From Aeromicrobium wangtongii (GTDB lineage Bacteria > Actinomycetota > Actinomycetes > Propionibacteriales > Nocardioidaceae): a stretch of 64,000 bases of DNA. Location: the NCBI RefSeq assembly GCF_024584515.1, contig NZ_CP102173.1, positions 1,798,001 to 1,862,000 of the forward strand, in the 5' to 3' direction. How positions within the stretch are numbered: the first letter of the stretch is position 1; every line of letters starts with the position of its first letter. The translations under genes were made by a program, and so were the position numbers. Below, one piece after another: positions 34,916-44,533 of the stretch. A model generated the notes under the pieces. That model was given only the letters and a program-made list of their open reading frames with translations, was not told where the DNA came from and ran no database searches.

Positions 34916-36385
34916 TCACGCCTCCTGTGACGGGTTGTCGGAATGGGTGGTGTCCGGGGAGGAGGCGATCTTCCACTCCGGTTTGCGCAGCTTGTACAAG
35001 ACGAATGGCCAGATGCCGAGCAGGACGATGCCGACCACCAGGATCAGGATGTACAAGCCCTGGGGAGTCGAGTCCGAGTTCCCGGAGGGTTCGACGAAGC
35101 CGAGGAGGAAGGCGGCGGCGCTGCCGAGGAAGCCGACCCACCCGACCACCGGCATCGCCGGTGTACGGAAACCGCGAGGTACGTCGGGGTGGGTGCGCCG
35201 CAGCTTCATGGCGGCCAAGAACATGACCATGTACATCAGCAGGTAGAGCTGCACGGCCATCGCGGTCAGGATCCAGAAGACCGACTGCACGGAAGGCAGG
35301 ATCGCGAACAGCACAGCCATCACGGTCACGATCAGGCCCTGGACCATCATGATCGGGACCTGCATGCCTCGGCTGTTGGTGCCCTGCAGTCGGGGCGGGA
35401 GATAGCCCTCCTTGCCGACCATGAGGAGTCCACGGCTCGGGCCGGGGATCCAGTTGACCACGGAGGCGAGGATCCCGATGACGATCAACAGGGCCATCAC
35501 CGTGGTTGCCCAGGAAATCCCGAGATGACCGAAGAAGACGTCGAACGCCTGGAGCACGCCCTGGGTCAGGTTGATGCTGGATCCCGGCACCGCCACGGAG
35601 ATGGCGAGCGTGGGCAGGATGAAGACGAACAGGATGAGGACGACCGACAGGACGATCGCCTTCGGGAACTCGGCGCTGGGCTTGCGCATCTCCGTCACGT
35701 GCACGGCGTTCATCTCCATGCCGGCGTACGAGAGGAAGTTGCTGACGATGAGCACGATGCTGGCGAGGCCCGTGAACTTGGGGAACCAGTTCGCGTCATC
35801 GACCGACTGCAGGTGCGAGGTGCCGCCGTCCTGCCAGAAGATGACCGCGAAGATGATGAGCGCCGCGGCGGGCACGATCGTCCCGGCCAGGAATCCCCAG
35901 GTGCTGACCTTCGCGAAGGTGTCGACCCCGCGGGTCGCGATCAGGGTCGAGAACCAGTACACGACGAGGATGACCAGACCCGTGAAGAGGCCGGAGTTGG
36001 CGAGCTTCGGGTCGAACACGTACGCGAGTGCGGAGGCGAAGAACGCCAGCTGCGCCGGATACCACGCGACGTTCTGCATCCACTGCTGCCAGATGGCGAA
36101 GAATCCGAGCCTGTCGCCGAAGGCCTCCTTCACCCAGACGAAGACGCCGCCCTTCCAGCCACTGGCCAGCTCGGCTGCCACGAGGGCGACCGGCACCATG
36201 AACAAGATGGCGGGCAGGACGTACAGGAAGATCGATGCCCAGCCATAGGGGGCCATGGCGGGCAGCCCACGCACGCTTGCCACTGCCGTGGCGATGAGAA
36301 CCGCCATCGAGGTCCAGCTGATGAACGTGCGGCCTGATGCAGATCTGTCAGAAGCAGGGGGATGAGCGTCTTTGCGCGTAGCCAT
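34916..36385 (-). CDS. gadC: Glutamate/GABA-type antiporter (APC family, GadC-like)
   Basis: A 489-residue APC transporter with about 12 TM helices. The first helices carry ISWTSMAVLIATAVASVRGLPAMAPYGW, typical of the GadC branch, and the central ones SYAGMEMNAVHVTEMRKPSAEFPKAI. It exchanges external glutamate for GABA made by GadB. ATG 36385 is preceded by GGAAGG; a longer frame upstream lacks support. The C-terminus is short and lacks an obvious plug like that of E. coli GadC. It heads the gad operon; a DosR-box-like sequence lies 138 bases upstream. Confidence 0.85.
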   Translation of the reverse strand: MATRKDAHPPASDRSASGRTFISWTSMAVLIATAVASVRGLPAMAPYGWASIFLYVLPAILFMVPVALVAAELASGWKGGVFVWVKEAFGDRLGFFAIWQQWMQNVAWYPAQLAFFASALAYVFDPKLANSGLFTGLVILVVYWFSTLIATRGVDTFAKVSTWGFLAGTIVPAAALIIFAVIFWQDGGTSHLQSVDDANWFPKFTGLASIVLIVSNFLSYAGMEMNAVHVTEMRKPSAEFPKAIVLSVVLILFVFILPTLAISVAVPGSSINLTQGVLQAFDVFFGHLGISWATTVMALLIVIGILASVVNWIPGPSRGLLMVGKEGYLPPRLQGTNSRGMQVPIMMVQGLIVTVMAVLFAILPSVQSVFWILTAMAVQLYLLMYMVMFLAAMKLRRTHPDVPRGFRTPAMPVVGWVGFLGSAAAFLLGFVEPSGNSDSTPQGLYILILVVGIVLLGIWPFVLYKLRKPEWKIASSPDTTHSDNPSQEA

Positions 36386-36522
36386 CTCGGTACCTTCCGC
36401 TGGGGGGCCTTGGCTAACGACGCTATGGGCCTCGCGGCCGGCGCTCATCACTCACAACGGGTGATCCCTCCGGCCGGGCGTCGACCCTGGCGGGGAAAAG
36501 GACCGACGGATCATGAAGCAGG

Positions 36523-36536
36523 GGGACCTTCGGCTC
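36523..36536 (-). promoter_or_regulatory. DosR-box-like site upstream of gadC
   Basis: On the minus strand it reads GAGCC-GAAG-GTCCC, one mismatch to the box before arcA/arcD (GGGCC-GAAG-GTCCC). It lies within the 294-base gap between gadC and cobU, 138 bases before gadC and 144 before cobU. Nothing else recognisable was seen in this gap. Confidence 0.4.
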
Positions 36537-36679
36537 CGCCAGAGGTGCCGTTGTTCCCTCCGAGCCCGTCCCAGGTGTCTGAGGATGCGACGTCACTGAA
36601 GGACGTTCACCGCCCGGGCGATGACACAGGTACGGACGCCCGCTGATCGGTAGGGTGGCCTGAAGGCGAGGAGACGGCA

Positions 36680-37204
36680 ATGACAGTTCTGGTCACCGGC
36701 GGTGCACGATCGGGCAAGTCTCTGCACGCCGAGTCCCTGCTGGTCGCCGAGCCCCACGTCACCTACATCGCGCCGAGGCCCACCATCGAGCTCGACGACG
36801 AGCGGGCCGCGCAGGCCGCCGTCCAGCAGGCGCGACGGCCGTCGCACTGGACCACGCTCGAGTCCGCGGATCTCGCGAGCGCCGTCCGACAGGCCGAGGG
36901 CGCCGTGCTGATCGACTGCCTCGCGAGCTGGCTGGGCGCGACGCTCAGCGAGCTGGACGGGTGGGAGAGCCTGCGTGAGGACTGGGAACCGGTGCTGTTC
37001 GAGCGACTCGACGACGCACTCGCGGCCATCGCACAGCACCACGCTCCAGTGGTCGTGGTGACCAACGAGGCCGGGATGGGCGTGGTGCCCGATCAGCGGG
37101 CCGGTCGGCTGTTCCGGGACCTGCTGGGCGCCGTCAACCAGCACGTCGCCGCGGAGTGCGACGAGGTGGCGCTGGTCGTGGCCGGACGGGTCCTCTCGCT
37201 GTGA
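36680..37204 (+). CDS. cobU: Adenosylcobinamide kinase / cobinamide-phosphate guanylyltransferase
   Basis: A 174-residue enzyme of late cobalamin assembly. Walker A is GGARSGKS (residues 7-14). IDCLASWLGATLSE and VVVVTNEAGMGVVPDQRAGRLFRDLLGAVNQHVA are typical CobU blocks. It phosphorylates and guanylylates cobinamide in the cytosol. GGCGAGGAG precedes the ATG. No other cob gene is adjacent, so it stands alone here. Confidence 0.88.
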   Translation: MTVLVTGGARSGKSLHAESLLVAEPHVTYIAPRPTIELDDERAAQAAVQQARRPSHWTTLESADLASAVRQAEGAVLIDCLASWLGATLSELDGWESLREDWEPVLFERLDDALAAIAQHHAPVVVVTNEAGMGVVPDQRAGRLFRDLLGAVNQHVAAECDEVALVVAGRVLSL

Positions 37205-37214
37205 CGCCTGGACG

Positions 37215-38276
<1,062 letters not shown>

Positions 38277-38284
38277 TCAGCGGC

Positions 38285-38890
38285 ATGTACGTCAAGATCT
38301 GTGGCCTGCGGGAAGCCGTGCACGTCGACGTCGCGGTCGACGCAGGGGCGAGCGCCGTGGGTGTCGTGATGAACCGCACCAGCTCGCGCCGCGCCACCGA
38401 CGACGAGGCCGCCGCGGTGGTCGACGCCGCCGGAGGTCGGGTGGACACGGTGCTGGTGGTCAATGACATGCCCGCTGCGGACGCCGCTGTGACCGCCCGA
38501 CGGCTCGGCTTCGACATCCTGCAGCTGCACGGCTCGGCGTACGGCCCGGCCGAGTTCGCGGCCGCGCTCGCCGTCATGCCCCGGGTCTGGCGCGCCACCT
38601 CGCTGACTACTGCGACGTCCCTGGACGTCGGGGCGCTGGGGGAGGAGCTGCTGCTGCTCGACTCGCCGCGGCCCGGCTCGGGCGAGCGGTGGGACTCCTC
38701 GGTCCTCGCGACCGGTGCTCCGGTGGGGCAGTGGCTGCTGGCTGGGGGACTGGCCCCGGACAACGTCGCCGATGCGGTTCGTTCGGTCCGGCCGTGGGGT
38801 GTGGACGTCTCCAGTGGTGTCGAGTCGGCCCCGGGCCGCAAGGACGCCGCCCTGGTCTCCGCGTTCGTGCGGGCCGCGCTCACCGCGTGA
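38285..38890 (+). CDS. trpF: Phosphoribosylanthranilate isomerase
   Basis: A 201-residue TIM-barrel enzyme of tryptophan synthesis. The catalytic Cys is in VKICGL (residues 3-8); GADAVG-like AGASAVGVVM, LQLHG and WLLAGGLAPDNV with GVDVSSGVES complete the family blocks. It isomerises N-(5-phosphoribosyl)-anthranilate. It is separate from any trp operon; many actinobacteria lack a canonical trpF and use PriA, so a standalone copy is worth noting. Confidence 0.88.
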   Translation: MYVKICGLREAVHVDVAVDAGASAVGVVMNRTSSRRATDDEAAAVVDAAGGRVDTVLVVNDMPAADAAVTARRLGFDILQLHGSAYGPAEFAAALAVMPRVWRATSLTTATSLDVGALGEELLLLDSPRPGSGERWDSSVLATGAPVGQWLLAGGLAPDNVADAVRSVRPWGVDVSSGVESAPGRKDAALVSAFVRAALTA

Positions 38891-38956
38891 CGTCGCGGGC
38901 GTCCGCGCGCTGAGACACGTCCGCCCCGCTGGCTCCGCAGAGCTACTGTCGGCCTC

Positions 38957-39787
38957 GTGACGACACATGCGCAGTTGATCTCCGCCACCGCTCTGCACGG
39001 CCTCCTCGGCGACCCCGATCTCCGGATCGTCGACGCCACGGTGCACCTGACCTTCGACGAGAACGGGGCGCATGCCGAGTCCGGCGCGGACACATTCGCC
39101 GCGGGGCACATCCCCGGCGCGATCTTCGTGGACCAGATCGCCGAGCTCAGCAATCCGGCGGGCGAGGCGCCCTTCGAGGCCGTGGACTCCTCGGCCTTTG
39201 CAGACGTCATCGGCGCGCACGGGATCGGCGACGGTTCGCGCGTCGTCGTCTACGACACGGCCAACGGCATCTGGGCCACCCGGCTGTGGTGGCAGTTCCG
39301 GCTGGAGGGACACGATGTCGAGGTGCTCGACGGTGGTCTGGCCGCTTGGCAGGCCGCCGGATTCGTCACCACGACCGAACCGACGCTCCTCGAGCCGGCG
39401 GCGTTCACGGCCAGCCGGCGCGCAGGCGCGATCGTCTCGACCGAGGACGTCGAGGCGGCGACGAGCGACCCGTCGGTGCTGCTGGTCAATGCCTTGGATC
39501 CCGACTCGTTCGCCCAGGGTCACATCCCCGGCAGCGTCAACGTCCCCTTCGGCTCGCTGGTCAAGCCCGATGGGACGTTGAAGGACCTCACCGAGCTGCG
39601 TGAGATCTTCGGCGCCGCCGGAGCGCTGGACGCGGACGTCACGCCCATCGCCTATTGCGGGGGCGGCATCGCCGCGACCGCGGTGACCTTCGCGCTCGCC
39701 TCACTGGGTCGCGACGACGCCGCCGTCTACGACGGATCGATGAATGCCTGGACGGCAGATCCGAACCGCCAGCTCGAGACGCCGTAA
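38957..39787 (+). CDS. Sulfurtransferase with two rhodanese domains (SseA-like)
   Basis: A 276-residue protein starting with GTG. The N-terminal inactive rhodanese domain (about 5-130) is followed by an active domain with the catalytic Cys in AYCGGGIAAT (about residue 236). It transfers sulfur from thiosulfate or 3-mercaptopyruvate to cyanide or thiol acceptors. It follows trpF by 66 bases on the same strand and may share its transcript. Confidence 0.88.
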   Translation: MTTHAQLISATALHGLLGDPDLRIVDATVHLTFDENGAHAESGADTFAAGHIPGAIFVDQIAELSNPAGEAPFEAVDSSAFADVIGAHGIGDGSRVVVYDTANGIWATRLWWQFRLEGHDVEVLDGGLAAWQAAGFVTTTEPTLLEPAAFTASRRAGAIVSTEDVEAATSDPSVLLVNALDPDSFAQGHIPGSVNVPFGSLVKPDGTLKDLTELREIFGAAGALDADVTPIAYCGGGIAATAVTFALASLGRDDAAVYDGSMNAWTADPNRQLETP

Positions 39788-39805
39788 GGGTCACGCCCCT
39801 GTTCG

Positions 39806-40459
39806 TCAGTCCTGCCTGCGCTCCTGCTTCTTGGCCTCGGTCAGGTCGCTGAGGATCTCGGCGTCTGAGCGAGCCGCCTCGGCAGACTCCTTGGCCGCCC
39901 GCGCCTCGTCCAGCTCGGCCTTCGCCTCGCGGCGGGCCGCTGCCTTCTTGGCCTCGGCGGCTGCGGCGACCCGCTTCTTGCGCTGATCGACGGTCTCGGT
40001 GCGCTTGGCCGCCTTCTTGTCCGCCGTCGCCTTCTTGGCAGCGGCGGTCTTCTTGGCAGCGGCGGCGGCCTGCTGCTTGCCCCGCTTCTCGGCCTGCTCG
40101 GCCTCCTTCAGACCCGAGGACACGCGCCGCGCCGCGGCCTCACGCTTCTGGGCCGCCTCCTGGCGACCCGTCTCGGCCACGAGACGCGCCGCCTCTCGTT
40201 GCGCCTCGGCCTGTTCCTCGTACCGGGCGGCCTTGACGAGCTTGTCGGAACGCTCGATGCGGTCGGTGCCGCGCGTGACGAGGCCGTCGTTGCGCAGCAG
40301 CGCACCCGCGACCCGGTCGGCGTTGCCGATCGTCCGGTCGAGTGCCTGCCGGGGCAGGGACTCCTCGGGCAGGCGGCCGGACAGGCGGCGGTCGATCGTC
40401 GTGAGCGGCAACCTGGCCAGCTCGTACGGAAGGGCGATGAGGGTGCTGATCATGGTCAT
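39806..40459 (-). CDS. Lys/Ala/Glu-rich coiled-coil protein
   Basis: A 217-residue soluble protein. After a short N-terminal part (YELARLPLTTIDRRLSGRLPEESLPRQALDRTIGNADRVAGALL), nearly everything from about residue 75 is charged, Ala-rich coiled coil (EAEQAEKRGKQQAAAAAKKT and so on). Its start overlaps the stop of the next gene upstream (four-base overlap), so the two are co-translated. The function is unknown; such proteins can bind DNA or membranes through the basic repeats. Confidence 0.75.
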   Translation of the reverse strand: MTMISTLIALPYELARLPLTTIDRRLSGRLPEESLPRQALDRTIGNADRVAGALLRNDGLVTRGTDRIERSDKLVKAARYEEQAEAQREAARLVAETGRQEAAQKREAAARRVSSGLKEAEQAEKRGKQQAAAAAKKTAAAKKATADKKAAKRTETVDQRKKRVAAAAEAKKAAARREAKAELDEARAAKESAEAARSDAEILSDLTEAKKQERRQD

Positions 40460-41001
40460 CCTTGGCTCCTGGTCTGCTCGCGCAGCTGCGCGGCGTGCTG
40501 CTCGGCGGCGGCGGCCTCACGCTCGAGGCGCGCCCGGTCGGCAGCGGCCTGCTGCTCGGTGGTGGCCGCATCGGCCGACAACGCCTGGGCGTCGTCGAGG
40601 CGCGACTCGGCCAGGTTCTCGGCGCGCTGCTCGGCGGCACGACGATCGACGGCTTCCTGCTGGGCGGCGGCTCGTTCGGCCGCCTCCCGCTCCTGTGCCT
40701 GCTCCCGATTGACCGCACGCTGGGCCAGATCGGCCTCGTCGTGCGCGGCCTCCTTCTCGGCAGCCGCCTCGTGACTGGTCTCGCGGAGCTCGTCGGCGGC
40801 GGCGTGGCGCTTGGCGTCGGCCAGCGCCTCGTCGGCGACCGCAGCCTTGCGGTGCTGCGCCTCGGCCTGCTGGAGCTGGCCCTCCTCCACGAGATCGTCC
40901 TTGCCGGTCACGGCCCCGGCAACTTCCTTGGCCTTGCCCGCGACGCTGTCGAACAGGCCCCCGCGGGCGTCTGCTGCTTTGTCTGCTTTGTCATGGCTCA
41001 T
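40456..41001 (-). CDS. CsbD-like N-terminus with acidic coiled-coil tail
   Basis: A 181-residue protein. The N-terminus (GLFDSVAGKAKEVAGAVTGKDDLVEEGQLQQAEAQ, residues about 15-50) resembles CsbD-family stress proteins. The rest is an Ala/Glu/Gln/Arg heptad-rich coiled coil. It is first of a two-gene operon with the basic coiled-coil protein; acidic and basic partners may associate. The function is unknown. A perfect CACATATGTG palindrome lies about 40 bases upstream. Confidence 0.75.
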   Translation of the reverse strand: MSHDKADKAADARGGLFDSVAGKAKEVAGAVTGKDDLVEEGQLQQAEAQHRKAAVADEALADAKRHAAADELRETSHEAAAEKEAAHDEADLAQRAVNREQAQEREAAERAAAQQEAVDRRAAEQRAENLAESRLDDAQALSADAATTEQQAAADRARLEREAAAAEQHAAQLREQTRSQG

Positions 41002-41053
41002 GCAGACAGGTTGCCCCGTATGGCCGGTCCGAGACAGCTCACATATGTGACAT

Positions 41054-41069
41054 GGGCCTCATTCGGCCC
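41054..41069 (-). terminator. Small hairpin after the sucrase/ferredoxin gene
   Basis: On the minus strand GGGCC-GAATGA-GGCCC forms a five-base stem 15 bases after the stop of the sucrase/ferredoxin-like gene. It is weak but suitably placed. Confidence 0.35.
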
Positions 41070-41083
41070 GGAATTGCAAGGCC

Positions 41084-41992
41084 TCAGCCGACGGGGGTGA
41101 TGGACACCGCCTCGTGCACGGGGACCGGGTTGTCCCGGGTGGCGCGGCACGTGAGCTGGACGGGAGCGGTCCCGGACTCGGTCCGGACACGCACCGCCCA
41201 CTGCCGGTCGCCGGTGGCGAACACCGCGTCCGTGACCCCATCGGCGATGCGCCGCGACACGAGACGCACCGCGTCGTGGCCGGCGAGCCCCAGCTGGCGC
41301 CGCAGGGCGATCTCCGCGAACTGCACAGGCATCGCGAACGACGACCGTCCCCGCAGGTGGTCGAGCTCGAGTTCACCGGCGGCGTGCGCGTCGACCACCG
41401 CCAGCGCCGAGGTCTCGTCGAGGCGCCCGTAGTACAGGCCGTGGGGGAGCACCAGCATGTTGCCGGCGAAGCGGTCGCCACCGATGTGGGAGACCTCCCA
41501 CGTCTCCTCGGGTCGGGCGGCGGACAGTGCTGCGGCCACCGGACGGCCGCGCTCGGCGCAGCACGCATCGTGCCGCCCGTGTGTGCACACGCACAGCAAC
41601 GCCCCCTCGTACGGCGCGAGGCCCAGCGAGGTGCCGGCGGCCAGAGCGGCCAGGTCGAGGTCGAGCAGCTCGTGCGGATCGCGCAGCACCGTCGTCTGCG
41701 CCCAGGGCCGCAGCGGGTGGGCGAACGCCGCGAACACCCGCATCCCGTCCGGGTGGGTGCTGCGGTCCGGACGGCGCACCAGCAGCGGTCGGACGCGGGC
41801 GGCGGCTGCCTTCGCGGCAAGGGCGTCACCGAGGCCATCGGGCAGGCGGGCGTCCCGCAGCCCGTTCACACCCCACGGCCCGGGGTGCTCGACGAGGAGG
41901 AAGGCACGCACGTTCGTCGCCGTGCCGGGCACGGGATCCTCGCGCAGCGTGCTGGCCGTCGCGCACCGGAAGGTCGCGTCGCGGGAGGTCAC
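41084..41992 (-). CDS. Sucrase/ferredoxin-like protein
   Basis: A 302-residue protein of the sucrase/ferredoxin-like family (thioredoxin-fold [2Fe-2S] type). The family motifs CVCTHGRHDACCAERGRPVA (about residues 135-155) and WEVSHIGGDRFAGNMLVLPHG are both present; the Cys/His cluster probably binds a [2Fe-2S] centre. The GTG start overlaps the JmjC stop (GTGA), so translation is coupled; the longer frame upstream lies inside that gene. It is the last gene of an operon with the repeat peptide and the JmjC oxygenase, and may supply electrons to the oxygenase. Confidence 0.8.
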   Translation of the reverse strand: MTSRDATFRCATASTLREDPVPGTATNVRAFLLVEHPGPWGVNGLRDARLPDGLGDALAAKAAAARVRPLLVRRPDRSTHPDGMRVFAAFAHPLRPWAQTTVLRDPHELLDLDLAALAAGTSLGLAPYEGALLCVCTHGRHDACCAERGRPVAAALSAARPEETWEVSHIGGDRFAGNMLVLPHGLYYGRLDETSALAVVDAHAAGELELDHLRGRSSFAMPVQFAEIALRRQLGLAGHDAVRLVSRRIADGVTDAVFATGDRQWAVRVRTESGTAPVQLTCRATRDNPVPVHEAVSITPVG

Positions 41993-43119
41993 CGGACGAC
42001 CTCGAGGAGCCCTTCTCGGACGAGACGACGGCACAGCACCAAGCGACTCTGCGGGTCCAGGAGACCGGCCAGGTCACCGGGGACGAGCTCGGTGCGGGCG
42101 CGCAGATCCTCCAGGGCGGGCCGCAGCCAGCCCGGCACGTCGATGCTCCGGTCGCCGAGCAGCACGTCGAGACGGTCACCACGCGCGATCAGCACGCACG
42201 GATGGCCCGGCCGGCGCCGAAGCCGCGTCTGGTCGTCGATGCTCTCCAGCGTCAGGACGTCATGCAGCCCACCGGCGAGACGAGGGCTCCGGCTGGTCAG
42301 GAACCGGCGCACCTCGGCCTCGACCGCCGCGGAGGTGTCGATCTGACCGATGTGTGCGGCCAGCGCCCCGAGCCGGCGGCCGAGCTCGTCGGTCAGCGCG
42401 GACGGGTCCTCGAGGTATCCGGCCGGCAGGTGCTCGTCGGGCACCGAGGCCACGACCCCGGCCAGGGTCCGCTCGAGCAGTCCACGCCAGGTCAGCTGGT
42501 TGATGCCGACCGTCACGTGCAGCGAGACGGTGTCCTGGGCGCGCGCCGCGTGGGGGGTACCGGTTGGCAGGTACATCGAGACTCCCGGCTCGAGCAGGAT
42601 GTCCTCGGCCCCCTCGGTGCCGTGCACCTCCCACTGCTTGGAGCCGGCAGTCTGGAAGACGAAGACGTCGTGCGAGTCCGAGTGCACCGCGAATCCCTGC
42701 GCTCCCGGAGGGGTCAGGTAGGCATTGGCCTGGCACGGGTGCCCGAGCTCGACCTCGAGCTCGGCGATCAGCCGGGTGATGGGCGGCCAGTAGCGGTGCA
42801 GCCCCTGCAGGACGATCGTCGCGCCGCCGGCGAACAGCGCCAGCGCCTTGCGGGAGTCGACCAGCCCGCTCAGGGGCTTGCCGGCGAGGGTCGCGCCGCG
42901 CGTGTAGCTGGACTCGGGCAGCACGGCGCCGTCCTGCGCGATCCGGATCGAGGGGGTCCGGATCGCCGATGACGTCAGCAGCGTGTCGACGTCGTCGAGC
43001 GACAGCAGACCGGTCAGATCACCCGGATCGGCACGGTGCAGGTGCACGTGCGACGCCCAGACCTTCGAGACGAAGGTCTGGGCGTCACCACTGAGCAGGT
43101 CGAGCGCTGGGGCGGGCAC
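41989..43119 (-). CDS. JmjC/cupin-4 Fe(II)/2-oxoglutarate oxygenase
   Basis: A 376-residue oxygenase of the ribosomal-oxygenase (YcfD/MINA-like) class. The double-stranded beta-helix core carries the metal motif HSDSHDVFVFQTAGSKQWEVHG (about residues 148-168) with the HxD pair, and the second His in YLPTGTPHAA. The helical N-terminal part and a C-terminal winged-helix-like region match the length of cupin-4 enzymes. Such enzymes hydroxylate Arg, His, Asn or Asp side chains of proteins. It starts two bases after the repeat-peptide stop, so the peptide is a plausible substrate or partner; this is inference. Confidence 0.8.
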   Translation of the reverse strand: MPAPALDLLSGDAQTFVSKVWASHVHLHRADPGDLTGLLSLDDVDTLLTSSAIRTPSIRIAQDGAVLPESSYTRGATLAGKPLSGLVDSRKALALFAGGATIVLQGLHRYWPPITRLIAELEVELGHPCQANAYLTPPGAQGFAVHSDSHDVFVFQTAGSKQWEVHGTEGAEDILLEPGVSMYLPTGTPHAARAQDTVSLHVTVGINQLTWRGLLERTLAGVVASVPDEHLPAGYLEDPSALTDELGRRLGALAAHIGQIDTSAAVEAEVRRFLTSRSPRLAGGLHDVLTLESIDDQTRLRRRPGHPCVLIARGDRLDVLLGDRSIDVPGWLRPALEDLRARTELVPGDLAGLLDPQSRLVLCRRLVREGLLEVVR

Positions 43120-43121
43120 GG

Positions 43122-43337
43122 TCAGGATGCGTCGCCGTCCGTGCCATCGCCGTCGGTCCCGTCGGAGTCCGTGCCGTCGGAGTCGGTGCCGTCACCGTCG
43201 GTGGTGTCCGTGGCGTCGCCGTCCGTTCCGTCGGAGTCGGTGCCGTCAGCATCATGGCCGGGCAGTGAGGTCCCGGCGGGCGAGCTGGTCGTGGCCATGT
43301 CCTCGTCGTTCAGCGGCTCGTCTGGCGTGGTCGTCAT
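43122..43337 (-). CDS. Asp/Gly/Thr/Ser pentapeptide-repeat small protein
   Basis: A 71-residue protein. A short leader-like N-terminus (MTTTPDEPLNDEDMATTSSP to residue 28) precedes about eight imperfect DGTD(S/G) units (residues 31-69) with almost no other residues. The composition is extremely acidic. It is coupled to the JmjC oxygenase (two bases between) and is followed by the sucrase/ferredoxin-like gene. Leader plus repeat core resembles a multicore RiPP precursor or a calcium-binding-like repeat; neither is proven. GGAGG precedes the ATG. Confidence 0.6.
   Translation of the reverse strand: MTTTPDEPLNDEDMATTSSPAGTSLPGHDADGTDSDGTDGDATDTTDGDGTDSDGTDSDGTDGDGTDGDAS
43131..43247 (-). repeat. 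15-base tandem repeat coding DGTD(S/G)
   Basis: The DNA is built from degenerate 15-base units (reading GACGGCAC(C/G)GACTCC-like on the minus strand), with one shorter/irregular unit (DATDTTDG). Third-position changes show selection for the peptide rather than pure slippage. Confidence 0.65.
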
Positions 43338-43426
43338 GCGTCCTCCTGGTGTGAAGTGGCAGCCGCCCGGCGGGAACGACCTGCGTACAGTCTGGCGTCA
43401 GGCCGGCGGCTCGACAAGGCGAACGA

Positions 43427-44494
43427 TCAGTCGTCGTCGGTTCCGCGGCCCGCTGTCTTGCGCAGCTCCCGGCCGTCGGCCACGTCCGCGTCGTGCTTCT
43501 TCTGCGCCTTCTCGATGTTGCGGGTGTCGCGCGGCGGCAGCTGGATGGTCTCCTCGGCCTTGATGCCCGCCTGAAGCTGCCGCCCCCGTTCGAGCTCGGC
43601 GTCCAGCTCGGCGCCGAACAGGAGCGCCAGATTGGTCAGCCACAGCCACAGCAGGAACACGATGACGCCCGCCAGCGAGCCGTAGGTCTTGTCGTAGCTG
43701 GAGAACATCGCAACGTACAGGCCGAAGAGGGCCGAGGCGATGATCCACACGACGATCGCGAACACGGCGCCCACGCTGATCCAGCGGAACTTGGGCTGCT
43801 TCACATTGGGGGTCGCGTAGTACAGGACGGCCACGATCACCACGACGACCAGCAGCAGCACGGGCCACTTGGCGATGTCCCACACCATGATCGCCGTCGA
43901 CCCGAGCCCGATCTGGTCGCCGACCGCCTTGGCGACGGGCCCGGTCAGCACCAGGGCGCTGGCCGCGACGGCCACCAGGATCAGGCAGAACAGGGTGATG
44001 ACCAGCTGCAGCGGGCGCAGCTTCCAGATCGGCCTGCCCTCGGGGATCTCGTAGACGCGGTTCATCGCGCGTCCGAACGCGCCGACGTAGCCCGAGGCCG
44101 ACCAGATGGCGCCGACCAGGCCGACGACCAGCGCGATGCCCGCGCTCTGGGAGTTCGTGAGCCGCTCGATCGTCGGCCGCAGCGTGTCCACCGCGTCCGA
44201 CGGCCCGATCTGGTCGACGATCTTGAGCAACGAGTCGACCGTCGACTGGCCCTGGCCGAACACGCCGAGCAGCGACACCAGGGCCACGATCGCCGGGAAC
44301 AGGGCCAGCACCGAGTAGTAGGTGAGCGCGGCAGCCAGATCGGTGCACTGATCCTTCGAGAACTCCCGGATCGTCTTCTTGAACACGTACAGCCACGAGC
44401 GCTTGTGCAGATCGGCGGGCGAGTCCGGCTTGCGGTCATCCTCGGGATCGGCGGCATGACGACTGCTGTCGACGTCGCGTGTCTCATCAGTCAC
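43427..44494 (-). CDS. YihY/BrkB-family membrane protein
   Basis: A 355-residue membrane protein with six TM helices. The signature LAAALTYYSVLALFPAIVALVSLLG near residues 53-75 and WSASGYVGAFGRAMNRVYEIPEGRPIWKLRPLQL identify the family. The acidic N-terminus and charged C-terminus (RNIEKAQKKHDADVADGRE) are cytosolic. The role is unknown (once annotated as RNase BN). It is divergent from a small Cys-containing protein gene. Confidence 0.88.
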   Translation of the reverse strand: MTDETRDVDSSRHAADPEDDRKPDSPADLHKRSWLYVFKKTIREFSKDQCTDLAAALTYYSVLALFPAIVALVSLLGVFGQGQSTVDSLLKIVDQIGPSDAVDTLRPTIERLTNSQSAGIALVVGLVGAIWSASGYVGAFGRAMNRVYEIPEGRPIWKLRPLQLVITLFCLILVAVAASALVLTGPVAKAVGDQIGLGSTAIMVWDIAKWPVLLLVVVVIVAVLYYATPNVKQPKFRWISVGAVFAIVVWIIASALFGLYVAMFSSYDKTYGSLAGVIVFLLWLWLTNLALLFGAELDAELERGRQLQAGIKAEETIQLPPRDTRNIEKAQKKHDADVADGRELRKTAGRGTDDD

Positions 44495-44533
44495 GGTCGT
44501 ACCTGCCGCTGGGGGTGGTGGTCGTTCGGAATC

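Noticed and set aside
43131..43247. CRISPR-like repeat array
   Set aside because: The repeats are contiguous 15-base coding units with no spacers and stay in frame, so they encode a peptide repeat.
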